A stretch of DNA of 49,644 nucleotides from Candidatus Brocadiales bacterium (GTDB taxonomy: Bacteria > Planctomycetota > Brocadiia > Brocadiales > Bathyanammoxibiaceae). A program made the translations under genes and the position numbers. Below the pieces are notes generated by a model. The model made no database searches and was not told where the DNA came from. It was given only the letters and a program-made list of their open reading frames with translations. The stretch lies in the NCBI GenBank assembly GCA_030586765.1, contig JAUQZZ010000001.1:1-49644 (forward strand). The letters run 5' to 3'. Of this stretch, positions 41,874-49,640 are shown one piece after another. Position 1 is the stretch's first letter, and each line of letters starts with the position of its first letter.

Positions 41874-42431
41874 CTAAATGGTCTCCACCTGCCAGTACTC
41901 TAGTTCCACCGGGGTTGCCCTGCCGAAAATAGTGATGATGATCTTGACCCTGCCGCTTGCCTCCAAGACCTCCTCTATCACACCCTCAAAATTCTCAAAG
42001 GGACCTTCCTTAATCCTAACCTTTTCTCCCTCCTTAAACTGTATCTTTGCCTTGGGTCTTTCTTCCTTCCGCTCCACCTCGGTCAATATCTTGTCCACCT
42101 CGTAGTTCGCCATAGGTACAGGACGTATGGGATGGCGGTCGCCCCCCACAAAGTCCCCGGCCCCAGGGGTCTCTCTTATGAGATACCACACCTCCGAGGG
42201 GATATTGCCTTGCTCGTCCACCTCTATCTCGGCTATGACATAGCCTGGGTATATCTTTCTCTCGGCAATCCTCTTCTTTCCCCCCTTGATCTCTGAGACC
42301 TTTTCCGTGGGCACCAAGACCTTTGTAACCTTGTCCTCCAGGCCCCTGGCTTTAATGCATTCTTCCAGGGTCTGCCTCACCTTGTCCTCCTTATTACTTT
42401 GTACCCGCAGGACGAACCACTTCTTTGTCAT
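41874..42431 (-). CDS. nusG: Transcription termination/antitermination factor NusG
   Basis: 185 residues. The NGN domain begins 'KWFVLRVQSNKEDKV' and contains 'RKIYPGYVIAEIEVDE'. A C-terminal KOW domain ('EGEKVRIKEGPFENFEGVIE') follows. It couples RNA polymerase to Rho or to the ribosome. A 123-base gap, unusually long, separates it from secE; nothing recognisable is in that gap. Confidence 0.97.
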   Translation of the reverse strand: MTKKWFVLRVQSNKEDKVRQTLEECIKARGLEDKVTKVLVPTEKVSEIKGGKKRIAERKIYPGYVIAEIEVDEQGNIPSEVWYLIRETPGAGDFVGGDRHPIRPVPMANYEVDKILTEVERKEERPKAKIQFKEGEKVRIKEGPFENFEGVIEEVLEASGRVKIIITIFGRATPVELEYWQVETI

Positions 42432-42554
42432 AAAACTGAACCCTCTAACGATAAATATTTCCTGTTCTTCAGAAGGATAGGTTGGAAGGAAAAGGGTCTA
42501 GGCTAAGGCTAACAGGTATCCTAGGCGCTTACCGCTATTCCAAAAATATCCTCT

Positions 42555-43013
42555 TCACATAAACCCTATAAACCTCATTACCCTTGTTATTACCCAATCT
42601 ACTCCAAAGATGTATGCGCCTAAGATAACCAGAGATACAATCACTACCGCTGTGGAACCCGTAAGCTCTTGCCTGGTAGGCCAAGATACCTTCTGGAGTT
42701 CGTCCTGGGTCCCGATCAAAAACTCTACCGTCTTCTTGCTATTGGCATCTAATGAGACTAGCCCTGTCTCAAGGCCAGTAGTCACTACGCCAATAAGGAC
42801 ACCACTAATAACAAAGAACAAAGAGGCCAGTAAGGCCCCCCAGGTCAACCTGATACCCACCAGGGGAAGCTCTGCCCCGGGATAGAGCTCGGGCAGGTCT
42901 ATAAAACTCCCGTAAATAGTATAAGAGGCCAGGAATGACAGGGCACCTAGTCCACCCGCTAGAAAGACTCTAGCATAGACCCCTTGATTCTTTTTATAGA
43001 CCTCCAGAGCCAT
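42555..43013 (-). CDS. secE: Preprotein translocase subunit SecE, long three-helix form
   Basis: The ATG at 43013 gives 152 residues beginning 'MALEVYKKNQG'; the longer open frame to 43064 would run into the tRNA-Trp gene and is rejected. Two hydrophobic segments (about residues 17-33 and 56-80) precede the conserved amphipathic region 'DELQKVSWPTRQELTG' and the final transmembrane helix. Many bacteria have a single-helix SecE of about 60 residues; this longer form resembles those of E. coli and planctomycetes. Confidence 0.92.
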   Translation of the reverse strand: MALEVYKKNQGVYARVFLAGGLGALSFLASYTIYGSFIDLPELYPGAELPLVGIRLTWGALLASLFFVISGVLIGVVTTGLETGLVSLDANSKKTVEFLIGTQDELQKVSWPTRQELTGSTAVVIVSLVILGAYIFGVDWVITRVMRFIGFM

Positions 43014-43031
43014 CCTTTCAAAGTTTAAAAA

Positions 43032-43107
43032 TGGCAGGTCCGGAGGGACTCGAACCCCCAACACCCGGATTTGGAGTCCGGTGCTCTACCATTAGAGCTA
43101 CGGACCT
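43032..43107 (-). tRNA. tRNA-Trp (CCA anticodon)
   Basis: Reading the minus strand, the acceptor stem AGGTCCG pairs with CGGACCT. The anticodon loop CTCCAAA sits on a CGGA stem region and gives anticodon CCA. The discriminator base is G, as required for bacterial tRNA-Trp, and 3' CCA is encoded. It lies between rpmG and secE, six bases after the rpmG stop. Confidence 0.96.
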
Positions 43108-43113
43108 ACCCTC

Positions 43114-43263
43114 TTACTTCTTATGCTCCTTGTGTAATGTATGCCTTCGACAAAAACGGCAGTACTTTTTAAGCTCCAGACGCTCTGTCTCTTTGGCCTT
43201 CTTCGTAGCGGAGTAGTTCCTGTTGGAACACTCCGAACACATCAAGAATATGCTGGTCCGCAC
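43114..43263 (-). CDS. rpmG: Ribosomal protein L33
   Basis: A 49-residue frame read directly from the sequence with a GTG start (43263) and TAA at 43114. It begins 'MRTSIFLMCSECSNRNYSA' and has the zinc CxxC pairs in 'CSEC' and 'CRFC' of the C+ L33 type, ending 'RRHTLHKEHKK'. It starts nine bases after tuf without a clear ribosome-binding site. tuf-rpmG-tRNA-Trp-secE is a classic bacterial order. Confidence 0.93.
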   Translation of the reverse strand: MRTSIFLMCSECSNRNYSATKKAKETERLELKKYCRFCRRHTLHKEHKK

Positions 43264-43272
43264 AATAGTGGC

Positions 43273-44475
43273 TTACTTAAGGATCTTGGTGACTACCCCT
43301 GCCCCTACCGTCTTACCGCCTTCACGTATAGCAAAGCGGAGGTTTTCCTCCATGGCTATAGGAGTTATGAGTTCTATGCTCGGTCTCACGCTGTCTCCTG
43401 GCATAACCATGTCTGTACCCTGGGGTAGTTTTGCCACACCTGTAACATCGGTAGTCCTGAAATAGAACTGAGGCCTGTAGCCAGTGAAGAAGGGGGTGTG
43501 TCTTCCACCCTCTTCTTTAGTAAGGATATAGACCTCTGCCTCAAAGTCTGTATGGGGTGTTATACTGCCGATCTTGGCCAGCACCTGCCCCCTCTCCAAG
43601 TCTTCCTTCTCTATTCCTCGCAGGAGTACCCCTACGTTATCCCCTGCCAGTCCCATCTCCAGGGTTTTATTAAACATCTCCACCCCAGTCACTACCGTCT
43701 TTTTGATCTCCCGGCTCAGGCCCACTATATCCACCTCATCGCCCACCTTCACCTGGCCACGCTCTATCCTACCCGTGCCCACGGTGCCCCGGCCCTTTAT
43801 GCTAAACACGTCCTCTATAGACATCAAGAAAGGCTTGTCTATCTCCCTCACAGGCTCTGGAATAAAGCTGTCAATAGCCTCCATGAGCTTAAAGATGGGG
43901 CCACATTTTGGACACTCCTTCTTGGCACAACCACAATTACCCGCCTCCAGGGCTGAACCTCTTATTATAGGAGTCTCATCCCCTGGAAATTTGTACTTCT
44001 TAAGGAGTTCCCTCACCTCCAGCTCCACCAAATCCTGCAGTTCCTTATCTTCCAGGGCATCCACCTTGTTCATGAATACTACTATAGCAGGAACGCCCAC
44101 CTGCCTTGCTAAGAGGATATGCTCACGGGTCTGAGGCATAGGACCATCAGGGGCACTTACCACCAGGATGGCGCCATCCATCTGAGCTGCCCCAGTAATC
44201 ATGTTCTTTATATAGTCGGCATGCCCAGGGCAGTCCACATGGGCATAGTGCCTCTTTTCTGTCTCATACTCTACGTGGGCGATAGCAATAGTTATACCCC
44301 TTTCCTTCTCCTCAGGAGCATTGTCAATAGTATCAAAGGGCCTCTCCTTGGCCATACCGTGTTTGGCCAACACGTGGGTTATGACCGAGGTCAAGGTGGT
44401 CTTGCCATGGTCAATGTGTCCTATAGTCCCCACATTCACATGGGGCTTTGTCCTCTTAAATATCTCTTTTGCCAT
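43273..44475 (-). CDS. tuf: Translation elongation factor Tu with extra cysteine cluster
   Basis: 400 residues. The GTPase motifs 'GHIDHGKTTLT' (residues 19-29), 'DCPGHADYIKNM' (81-92), 'NKVD' (136-139) and 'GSAL' (173-176) are intact. After 'GSALEAGN' the sequence CGCAKKECPKCG places four cysteines at 181, 183, 188 and 191 (CxCx4CxxC), in a loop where most EF-Tu proteins have a short acidic insert. This could bind zinc. Four tRNA genes lie immediately upstream in the same transcript. Confidence 0.97.
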   Translation of the reverse strand: MAKEIFKRTKPHVNVGTIGHIDHGKTTLTSVITHVLAKHGMAKERPFDTIDNAPEEKERGITIAIAHVEYETEKRHYAHVDCPGHADYIKNMITGAAQMDGAILVVSAPDGPMPQTREHILLARQVGVPAIVVFMNKVDALEDKELQDLVELEVRELLKKYKFPGDETPIIRGSALEAGNCGCAKKECPKCGPIFKLMEAIDSFIPEPVREIDKPFLMSIEDVFSIKGRGTVGTGRIERGQVKVGDEVDIVGLSREIKKTVVTGVEMFNKTLEMGLAGDNVGVLLRGIEKEDLERGQVLAKIGSITPHTDFEAEVYILTKEEGGRHTPFFTGYRPQFYFRTTDVTGVAKLPQGTDMVMPGDSVRPSIELITPIAMEENLRFAIREGGKTVGAGVVTKILK

Positions 44476-44522
44476 ATCTTACATCTCCTTAGCTAAGTCC
44501 TTACCATTCTTTGGGGCAAAGG

Positions 44523-44597
<75 letters not shown>

Positions 44598-44647
44598 CTG
44601 TCTGCAAAATTATTATTATAGCACAAAATTTATCAATGTCAATAATA

Positions 44648-44718
44648 AGCGGGCGATGGGAATCGAACCCACATGGCTAGCTTGGAAGGCTAGGGCTCTA
44701 CCATTGAGCTACGCCCGC
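44648..44718 (-). tRNA. tRNA-Gly (TCC anticodon)
   Basis: The acceptor stem GCGGGCG pairs with CGCCCGC. The anticodon stem CTAGC/GCTAG encloses CTTCCAA, anticodon TCC. T-loop GTTCGATTC is present. Unlike its neighbours it lacks an encoded 3' CCA; the bases after the discriminator read TAT, so CCA must be added enzymatically. Confidence 0.95.
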
Positions 44719-44721
44719 ACG

Positions 44722-44807
44722 TGGTGGGGAGAGGAGGATTCGAACCTCCGAAGGACTACGCCAACAGATTTACAGTCTGTCCCCTTTGGCCACTCGGGAA
44801 TCTCCCC
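44722..44807 (-). tRNA. tRNA-Tyr (GTA anticodon)
   Basis: A class II tRNA with long variable arm. Acceptor stem GGGGAGA pairs with TCTCCCC, discriminator A, and 3' CCA encoded. The anticodon stem CAGA/TCTG encloses the GTA anticodon. It is only three bases upstream of tRNA-Gly. Confidence 0.96.
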
Positions 44808-44901
44808 CTCTCTCATCTGTACTGTAGACCTTAATAGAAACAAAATACAAGCAAGGGCTAAAGTCCGCCTCTGGCGCACATGACCCGGCACTACAGAAAA
44901 C

Positions 44902-44976
44902 TGGAGCTAGCGGCGGGACTTGAACCCACAACCTGCTGTTTACAAAACAGCTGCTCTACCCTTGAGCTACGCTAGC
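44902..44976 (-). tRNA. tRNA-Thr (TGT anticodon)
   Basis: The acceptor stem GCTAGCG pairs with CGCTAGC. The anticodon stem CTGTT/AACAG encloses TTGTA, anticodon TGT. 3' CCA is encoded. It is the first gene after the promoter at 45069-45096. The order Thr-Tyr-Gly-Thr-tuf equals the E. coli thrU-tyrU-glyT-thrT-tufB arrangement. Confidence 0.96.
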
Positions 44977-45004
44977 CTTTCGCCAGACAGACAGGCGAAT
45001 CCGC

Positions 45005-45019
45005 TCCGCCTAAGGCGGA
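45005..45019. repeat. Palindrome TCCGCC-TAA-GGCGGA in tRNA operon leader
   Basis: This 15-base palindrome matches the core of the element at 14754-14770. A smaller stem, CGCC (44981-44984) with GGCG (44994-44997), lies beside it. Both fall in the 85-base leader between the promoter and the first tRNA-Thr, where they could help transcript processing or simply be a dispersed repeat. Confidence 0.6.
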
Positions 45020-45068
45020 TGGCAGACCTGCCCCGTTCTCACGTTGCCGGGAACAGGGAAGTTGAGAA

Positions 45069-45096
45069 ATTATAATTATTTTAACCCCTTTTTCAA
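45069..45096 (-). promoter_or_regulatory. Sigma70-type promoter of the tRNA-tuf-secE-nusG-rpl-rpo operon
   Basis: On the minus strand TTGAAA (45096-45091) and a perfect TATAAT (45074-45069) are 16 bases apart. Transcription would start near 45062, about 85 bases before the first tRNA. It faces away from the promoter at 45123-45151. Confidence 0.75.
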
Positions 45097-45122
45097 GACT
45101 TTTCCAAGGTTAAAACTAACTT

Positions 45123-45151
45123 TTGATACTGGATTCGTTATCTGCTATTAT
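45123..45151 (+). promoter_or_regulatory. Sigma70-type promoter of the PLD-like/TPR gene pair
   Basis: TTGATA (45123-45128) and TATTAT (45146-45151) are 17 bases apart. Transcription would start near 45158, ahead of an AGGGAGG ribosome-binding site at about 45171-45177 and the ATG at 45183. This also rules out the longer reading frame beginning at 45123. Confidence 0.7.
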
Positions 45152-45182
45152 ACCAGCATCGAACCCCTTTAGGGAGGGTCTT

Positions 45183-46073
45183 ATGAACATCCTTCTGCCT
45201 TTAATTATCCTGCTCTTCCACCTCCAAGCCCTGGCCGCCACAACAGAAGTCTTCTTCTCCCCTGCTGGTGACATAAAAGCACACATTATCCAGGCCATAG
45301 ACCAGACAGAGACCTCCCTGGATATAGCCCTCTACGAGTTTACCTCTGGCGACATAGCCGAGGCCCTCCTCAAGGCAAAAGATAGGGGCATCAGGATAAG
45401 ACTCCTCCTGGACTACGAGAGCTCCCAAAAAGGCACCTCCCTGGCAAGATTCCTCCAAGGAGAGGGCCTCAACGTCAAGTATCTAACGGGAAGATTGGGA
45501 GGCAATATGCATCATAGCTTTGCCATCTTTGACTCTAGAAAGGTCTTTACTGGTTCCTATAACTGGACAGAGTACGCAGAAAAATTTAATTTCGAAAATG
45601 CCCTCTTTACCGATGACACAAACCTGATAGTTAAATATCAGAACTATTTTAACGAGCTTTTTGGCGAAAGAGAGGCGGGAGTGAAAGCCCCTGGTCCTTC
45701 GCCTGCTGAAACTGTAACTAAAGAAGCGCCGAGGTCTTTCATAGGCATTTCCCTCTCCCACCTGGGTAAACTCCTGGGAGGGAGTTCCTCCCTCTCTAAA
45801 GGAGAAAAGGACGCACTGTGGAGCCACTGCCAGGGTGAGTACGTCAGGGGTGAGGGAGAGATTATATCTACTGCCCCAGGTGAGCCATACGGACCAAAGG
45901 TGAACATAAGGGATCAAAGCGGAATGGAGATAGAATTGCTCCTGGATAAAACAGAAGCCGAAAGGATTTATGAGCTAAAAAGAGGCGAAAAGGTCAACTA
46001 CACAGGAAGGCTGGTCTCTAGGCCTGGGGATGCGCAGGCCCATTTCAGGCTAGACAATGGCAGCCTTAAATAA
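45183..46073 (+). CDS. Secreted phospholipase D-like protein with substituted HKD motif and C-terminal OB-like domain
   Basis: 296 residues from the ATG behind AGGGAGG. Residues 1-18 are a hydrophobic signal peptide ending 'QALA'. Residues about 20-165 are a single Nuc-type PLD domain, with 'TSLDIALYEFTS' and 'IRIRLLLDYESS'. The catalytic motif reads H110-x-S112-x4-D117 followed by GSYN at 124-127. The lysine expected at 112 is serine, encoded by AGC. The C-terminal about 85 residues ('GEYVRGEGEIISTAPG', 'VNYTGRLVSR') look like a small OB-type beta domain. An export-dependent nucleic acid or lipid-binding role without normal catalysis is possible. The TPR gene follows after 13 bases. Confidence 0.85.
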   Translation: MNILLPLIILLFHLQALAATTEVFFSPAGDIKAHIIQAIDQTETSLDIALYEFTSGDIAEALLKAKDRGIRIRLLLDYESSQKGTSLARFLQGEGLNVKYLTGRLGGNMHHSFAIFDSRKVFTGSYNWTEYAEKFNFENALFTDDTNLIVKYQNYFNELFGEREAGVKAPGPSPAETVTKEAPRSFIGISLSHLGKLLGGSSSLSKGEKDALWSHCQGEYVRGEGEIISTAPGEPYGPKVNIRDQSGMEIELLLDKTEAERIYELKRGEKVNYTGRLVSRPGDAQAHFRLDNGSLK

Positions 46074-46086
46074 AGGAGGGAGCACT

Positions 46087-47910
46087 ATGTTTAAAAAACT
46101 TTTTCTCGCCATATGCCTTCTTTGGGCATGGAGTCTGCCCGCCCACTGGGAGCAGGCGGGCATAGCCCTGGCTCAGGAAGATTTTGAACATCTGATAGAC
46201 CATGCCAACCAACTGATAAGAGAGGGCAGGCGTGATGAGGCCCTGGTAGCCTTCGATAAGGCCCTAGAACTCAAACCCGATGACTACAAGACCTGGTACA
46301 ATAAGGCCCTGCTCTTCGACCACCTAAAGAGGTACAAAGAGGCCGTGGAGGCCTATGATAAGGCCACGGGGATAAACCCCCTCTTTTACGAGGCATGGGT
46401 CAACAAGGGTCTGGCCCTGGTGAGGATAGAAGAGAACCACAGGGAACAGGTAGAGGCAGCCATTAAGGCCTATGACAAGGCCTTAGAAATAAGGCCCAAT
46501 TCCTACGACGCCTGGCTTAACAAAGGCAATGCCCTGACCAGGCTCAGGAGGTATGAAGATGCTATAAAGGCCTATGACAAGGCCATAGAGATAGACCCCA
46601 AACACCACGCCGCCTATACAGATAAGGGCCTCCTCCTGGGAGACATGGGTAGAAACGAGGAGGCCATAAAGACCCTGGAGAAGGCCGTGGAGATAAAACC
46701 CGATTCCTACTTCACCTGGACCAACATAGGCCTCGCCCTCTTCAGGATGGAGCGCTATGAGGAGGCGGCTAAGACCTTCAGCAGGGCCGCCGAGGTAAAC
46801 CCCAAGGCCTACGACCCCTGGACCAACAAAGGGCTTGCCCTGGTGCGCTTGGGCAGATACGATGAGGCCCTCAAGACCTACGACAAGGCCCTGGAGCTAG
46901 AGCCCAATTCCTACGAGACCTGGTATAATAAGGGCTTTGTAGCCATAGAGTTAGGAAAATATGATGAGGCCCTGGGGGCCTTTGACAAGGCCGTAGGGAT
47001 TAGGTCTGACTACCTGAAAGGTTGGACCAGTAAGGGTGACGTATTATTGCGTATGGGCAAGGAAAAGGAGGCAAAGGAGGCCTTCCAGAAGGCCTCTGAG
47101 CTCTCACCCGATACCCCAGAGTCCTGGGTCAGCAAAGGCAGTGCCCTGGTAAGACTGGAGAAATATGACGAGGCCGTAAAGGCCTTTGACAAGGCCGCTA
47201 ACATAGAACCTAACCTCTTCGAGGCCTGGCTGGGCAAGGCCAATACCCTGATAAGGATGGAAAGATATCCAGAATCCCTGGGTGCCTTCAACAGGGCGGC
47301 CCAACTCAGGCCTAACTCCTACGATGTATGGTACAACACTGCCACTATCTACATGCGCCTCAACCGTCATGAAGAGGCCCTCAGGGCCTTTGATAGGGCC
47401 GTCCAGCTCAATCCAAAGAGCCAGGAGGCCTGGTACAATAAGGCCCTTGTCCTGGGAGAGGCCCTGGGAAGGACTCAAGATGCCCTTAAGGCCATAGAAA
47501 CAGCTACAGAGTTGAGGTCAGACACCCCAGAGACCTGGGATTATAAGGGCCTTCTCCTCTCTGACCTGAAGAGACCTGAGGATGCCCTCCAGGCCTTCCA
47601 GAAGGCCCTGGACCTGAATCCCAACTTCTACCCCTCCTGGCATAACATGGGCCTGGTCCTGGACCAGATGGGGAAGACCAGGGAGGCTGTGGAGGCCTAC
47701 GACAAGTCTTTAAAGATAAATCCCAGGTTCGATGTGGCCTGGTATAACAGGGCCTCTGCCCTGGCAGTACTCAAGGATAAAAGTGGGGCCCTGGATTCCC
47801 TCAGGAAGGCCGTAGACCTGAACCCCAAGTTCAGGGGGTGGGCCAAGACCAATCCCGACTTTGAGCCCTATATGAACGACCCGGATTTTGTGACCTTGCT
47901 GGGGAGATAG
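46087..47910 (+). CDS. Secreted tetratricopeptide-repeat protein with about 16 TPRs
   Basis: 607 residues from the ATG at 46087, which is preceded by AAAGGAGGG; an upstream in-frame ATG at 46057 lacks this and would hide the signal peptide. Residues about 1-30 ('MFKKLFLAICLLWAWSLPA') form the signal sequence. From about residue 32 onward, 16 consecutive TPRs of 34 residues fill the protein, with the usual W/Y, G/A and P positions. The third has a five-residue insertion and the thirteenth one extra residue. The tail 'PDFEPYMNDPDF' is typical of the end of such arrays. It probably is a periplasmic scaffold, made with the PLD-like protein. Confidence 0.92.
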   Translation: MFKKLFLAICLLWAWSLPAHWEQAGIALAQEDFEHLIDHANQLIREGRRDEALVAFDKALELKPDDYKTWYNKALLFDHLKRYKEAVEAYDKATGINPLFYEAWVNKGLALVRIEENHREQVEAAIKAYDKALEIRPNSYDAWLNKGNALTRLRRYEDAIKAYDKAIEIDPKHHAAYTDKGLLLGDMGRNEEAIKTLEKAVEIKPDSYFTWTNIGLALFRMERYEEAAKTFSRAAEVNPKAYDPWTNKGLALVRLGRYDEALKTYDKALELEPNSYETWYNKGFVAIELGKYDEALGAFDKAVGIRSDYLKGWTSKGDVLLRMGKEKEAKEAFQKASELSPDTPESWVSKGSALVRLEKYDEAVKAFDKAANIEPNLFEAWLGKANTLIRMERYPESLGAFNRAAQLRPNSYDVWYNTATIYMRLNRHEEALRAFDRAVQLNPKSQEAWYNKALVLGEALGRTQDALKAIETATELRSDTPETWDYKGLLLSDLKRPEDALQAFQKALDLNPNFYPSWHNMGLVLDQMGKTREAVEAYDKSLKINPRFDVAWYNRASALAVLKDKSGALDSLRKAVDLNPKFRGWAKTNPDFEPYMNDPDFVTLLGR

Positions 47911-47956
47911 ATAGCGTAGGGTGCGTCCAGGCGTACCCTATGTGTGGATGAAATCC

Positions 47957-48019
47957 GGGTAGGTCAAGGCCACGCCTTGACCATAAATTGTGAGGTCAGG
48001 GTATAACCCCGACCTACCC
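47957..48019. repeat. Dispersed double-hairpin repeat, copy 2
   Basis: The 63-base counterpart of the element at 12077-12137. The first hairpin is identical. The second has one mismatch (GGTCAGGGT against ACCCCGACC over ATA). It is again bracketed by GGGTAGGTC and GACCTACCC. A weaker inverted repeat, AGGGTGCGTC against GCGTACCCT, precedes it near 47920-47940. Confidence 0.85.
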
Positions 48020-48083
48020 ATAAATTGCGGGAATGGGAATACAGAAGATATTTAACATTGAAGCACCCTACGTGCTGTAGAGA

Positions 48084-48163
48084 TGTAGCGTCGGAGCTTG
48101 CTCCGACGTTTCTCTGGCAAAATATTATGATAATCCGACGTACGAGCAAGCTCGTACGCTACA
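48084..48163. repeat. Pair of long GAGC-NN-GCTC hairpins inside a larger inverted repeat
   Basis: CGTCGGAGC-TT-GCTCCGACG (48089-48108) and CGTACGAGC-AA-GCTCGTACG (48139-48158) are perfect nine-base stems. Around them TGTAGCGT (48084-48091) pairs with ACGCTACA (48156-48163). The element lies between the convergent TPR and tilS genes, and its edge supplies the tilS stop codon. Confidence 0.8.
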
Positions 48164-49640
48164 TTATCAAGGAAAGCTTTAGTACCCTTTTAGTCTCAGG
48201 TGTAATCTTCACCCTCTCATCTATCCTCATCCCCACCACCCAGATGGGGTGCTCCTTTGTGGTAACGATGGGGATGCTGTCACGCTTCCACCTGGGCACT
48301 TTTTGATTGATGAAAAAATCCTTCAGTTTCTCCCTCCCCTTTGCCCCCAGAGGCCAGAAGCGGTCCCCATCCCTGCGGGTGCGGACATATAGATGCCCAC
48401 CTACCCTGTCCAGGTCAAAGGCCTCCTCCTCCCTGGTCTTGGTGCGCCTGAAGCCCTCTAAGAAACCGTCCTCCATGGGGAGTACCTCTGCCCTTATTTC
48501 CACACCCTTGGGGAATCTTGTTATGCCTGGGATAATTAACTCTACTGGCTCAAGAGAAGTAGGTGACGGGTGGGAAAGGAGCTTCCTGAAGTAAAGTCTA
48601 TCTCCCTCAAGGTTCACTACCCACTTTCCTGGGAGTTCAAGAGACCTGGGGACAATACGTCCCTCCACCATAGACACTATTTCATCGAAATGCCCATAGT
48701 TCATCTTTTTTAGGGGGATGCCTAATCTCTCACATGCCTCTCTCAGAACCAGATGTTGAAAGAAGGGCGGGTGTTCCTTAAGTATGTCTGCCTCCAGGGA
48801 GTGGGTCTCACCCTCCAGTTGTTTTAAGTTAGCCTCCACTATTCTGCTTGTCCTTGTCTGGAGAAAGTCATAACTCCTGCCCGCAATATCCCCCAGTCTC
48901 GCCAGCACCTCCCTGATTCTGGGATTATACTTTTGCTCCAGGAGAGGAATCAGCTCCAAGCGCAGGGAGTTGCGGAACTTGTCTTTTAGAAGATTTGAGG
49001 AGTCTATACGATAACCTAGCCCTTTTTCTTTTAGATAGCTCATTATCTCCTTACGCCAGACATATAGGAGAGGCCGAACCAATTTCGCCTCTGAACCTGG
49101 GGAAAGACTGCGCAGGGGTCTTATCCCACCCAGGCCAACTAGCCCTGTGCCCCTTATGAGCCTGTGGAGAATGGTCTCGGCGTTGTCGTCTGCCGTATGG
49201 CCCACGGCCACAACACCTGCTGAGGTCTCCTGCGCCAGCTCCTCAAAAAAGCCATACCTCACCTTCCTGGCCGCCTCTTCCAGGGAGCGTTTCTCCTGGG
49301 AGGCTACCTCGTGGACATCTACCCGCTTAACGGTAAACTCCAGATTATATGAGCCTGCCAGGGCACAAACAAAACGCTCATCCTCCTCAGACTCCTCCCC
49401 ACGGAGCATATGATTAAGATGGGCCACATGGAGCTTTATGTCCCATCCTGCCTGCTTATTCAGGTCATGAAGGAGACTCAACAAGGCCACAGAATCAGGC
49501 CCCCCTGAGACCCCAAGGATTACCCTCTGTCCAGGCTCAAGTCCGCCACACAGATTGTCGGATTCGCCTGTACTTTTGGCGAACATGCTGTAGCGGCTGA
49601 TGGTATCCCTTACCCTGCCTTCTAATTCGTGAGCCCTCAT
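48159..49640 (-). CDS. tilS: tRNA(Ile)-lysidine synthase
   Basis: 493 residues. The PP-loop ATPase motif 'GVSGGPDSVALLSLL' lies near residue 43, and 'VGHTADDNAETILHRLIRG' and the 'RPLL' segment confirm the TilS N-terminal domain. The middle and C-terminal TilS domains follow. It converts C34 of the AUA-reading tRNA-Ile to lysidine, an essential step. The start is taken at 49640, four bases from the window edge, so an even earlier start cannot be excluded; an internal ATG at residue 19 is another option. Its TAG stop falls inside the palindromic repeat. Confidence 0.94.
   Translation of the reverse strand: MRAHELEGRVRDTISRYSMFAKSTGESDNLCGGLEPGQRVILGVSGGPDSVALLSLLHDLNKQAGWDIKLHVAHLNHMLRGEESEEDERFVCALAGSYNLEFTVKRVDVHEVASQEKRSLEEAARKVRYGFFEELAQETSAGVVAVGHTADDNAETILHRLIRGTGLVGLGGIRPLRSLSPGSEAKLVRPLLYVWRKEIMSYLKEKGLGYRIDSSNLLKDKFRNSLRLELIPLLEQKYNPRIREVLARLGDIAGRSYDFLQTRTSRIVEANLKQLEGETHSLEADILKEHPPFFQHLVLREACERLGIPLKKMNYGHFDEIVSMVEGRIVPRSLELPGKWVVNLEGDRLYFRKLLSHPSPTSLEPVELIIPGITRFPKGVEIRAEVLPMEDGFLEGFRRTKTREEEAFDLDRVGGHLYVRTRRDGDRFWPLGAKGREKLKDFFINQKVPRWKRDSIPIVTTKEHPIWVVGMRIDERVKITPETKRVLKLSLIM

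Noticed and set aside
42432..42554. Possible small gene or promoter in the secE-nusG gap
   Set aside because: No frame with a ribosome-binding site and no paired -35/-10 boxes of reasonable quality were found.
43014..43064. Longer N-terminus for secE
   Set aside because: It would translate part of the tRNA-Trp gene; the ATG at 43013 gives the conserved start.
46150..47880. Regular DNA-level repetition that could suggest a CRISPR array or minisatellite
   Set aside because: It has a period of 102 bases, is fully in frame, and encodes TPR units with conserved W/Y, G and P positions; there are no identical repeats with unique spacers.
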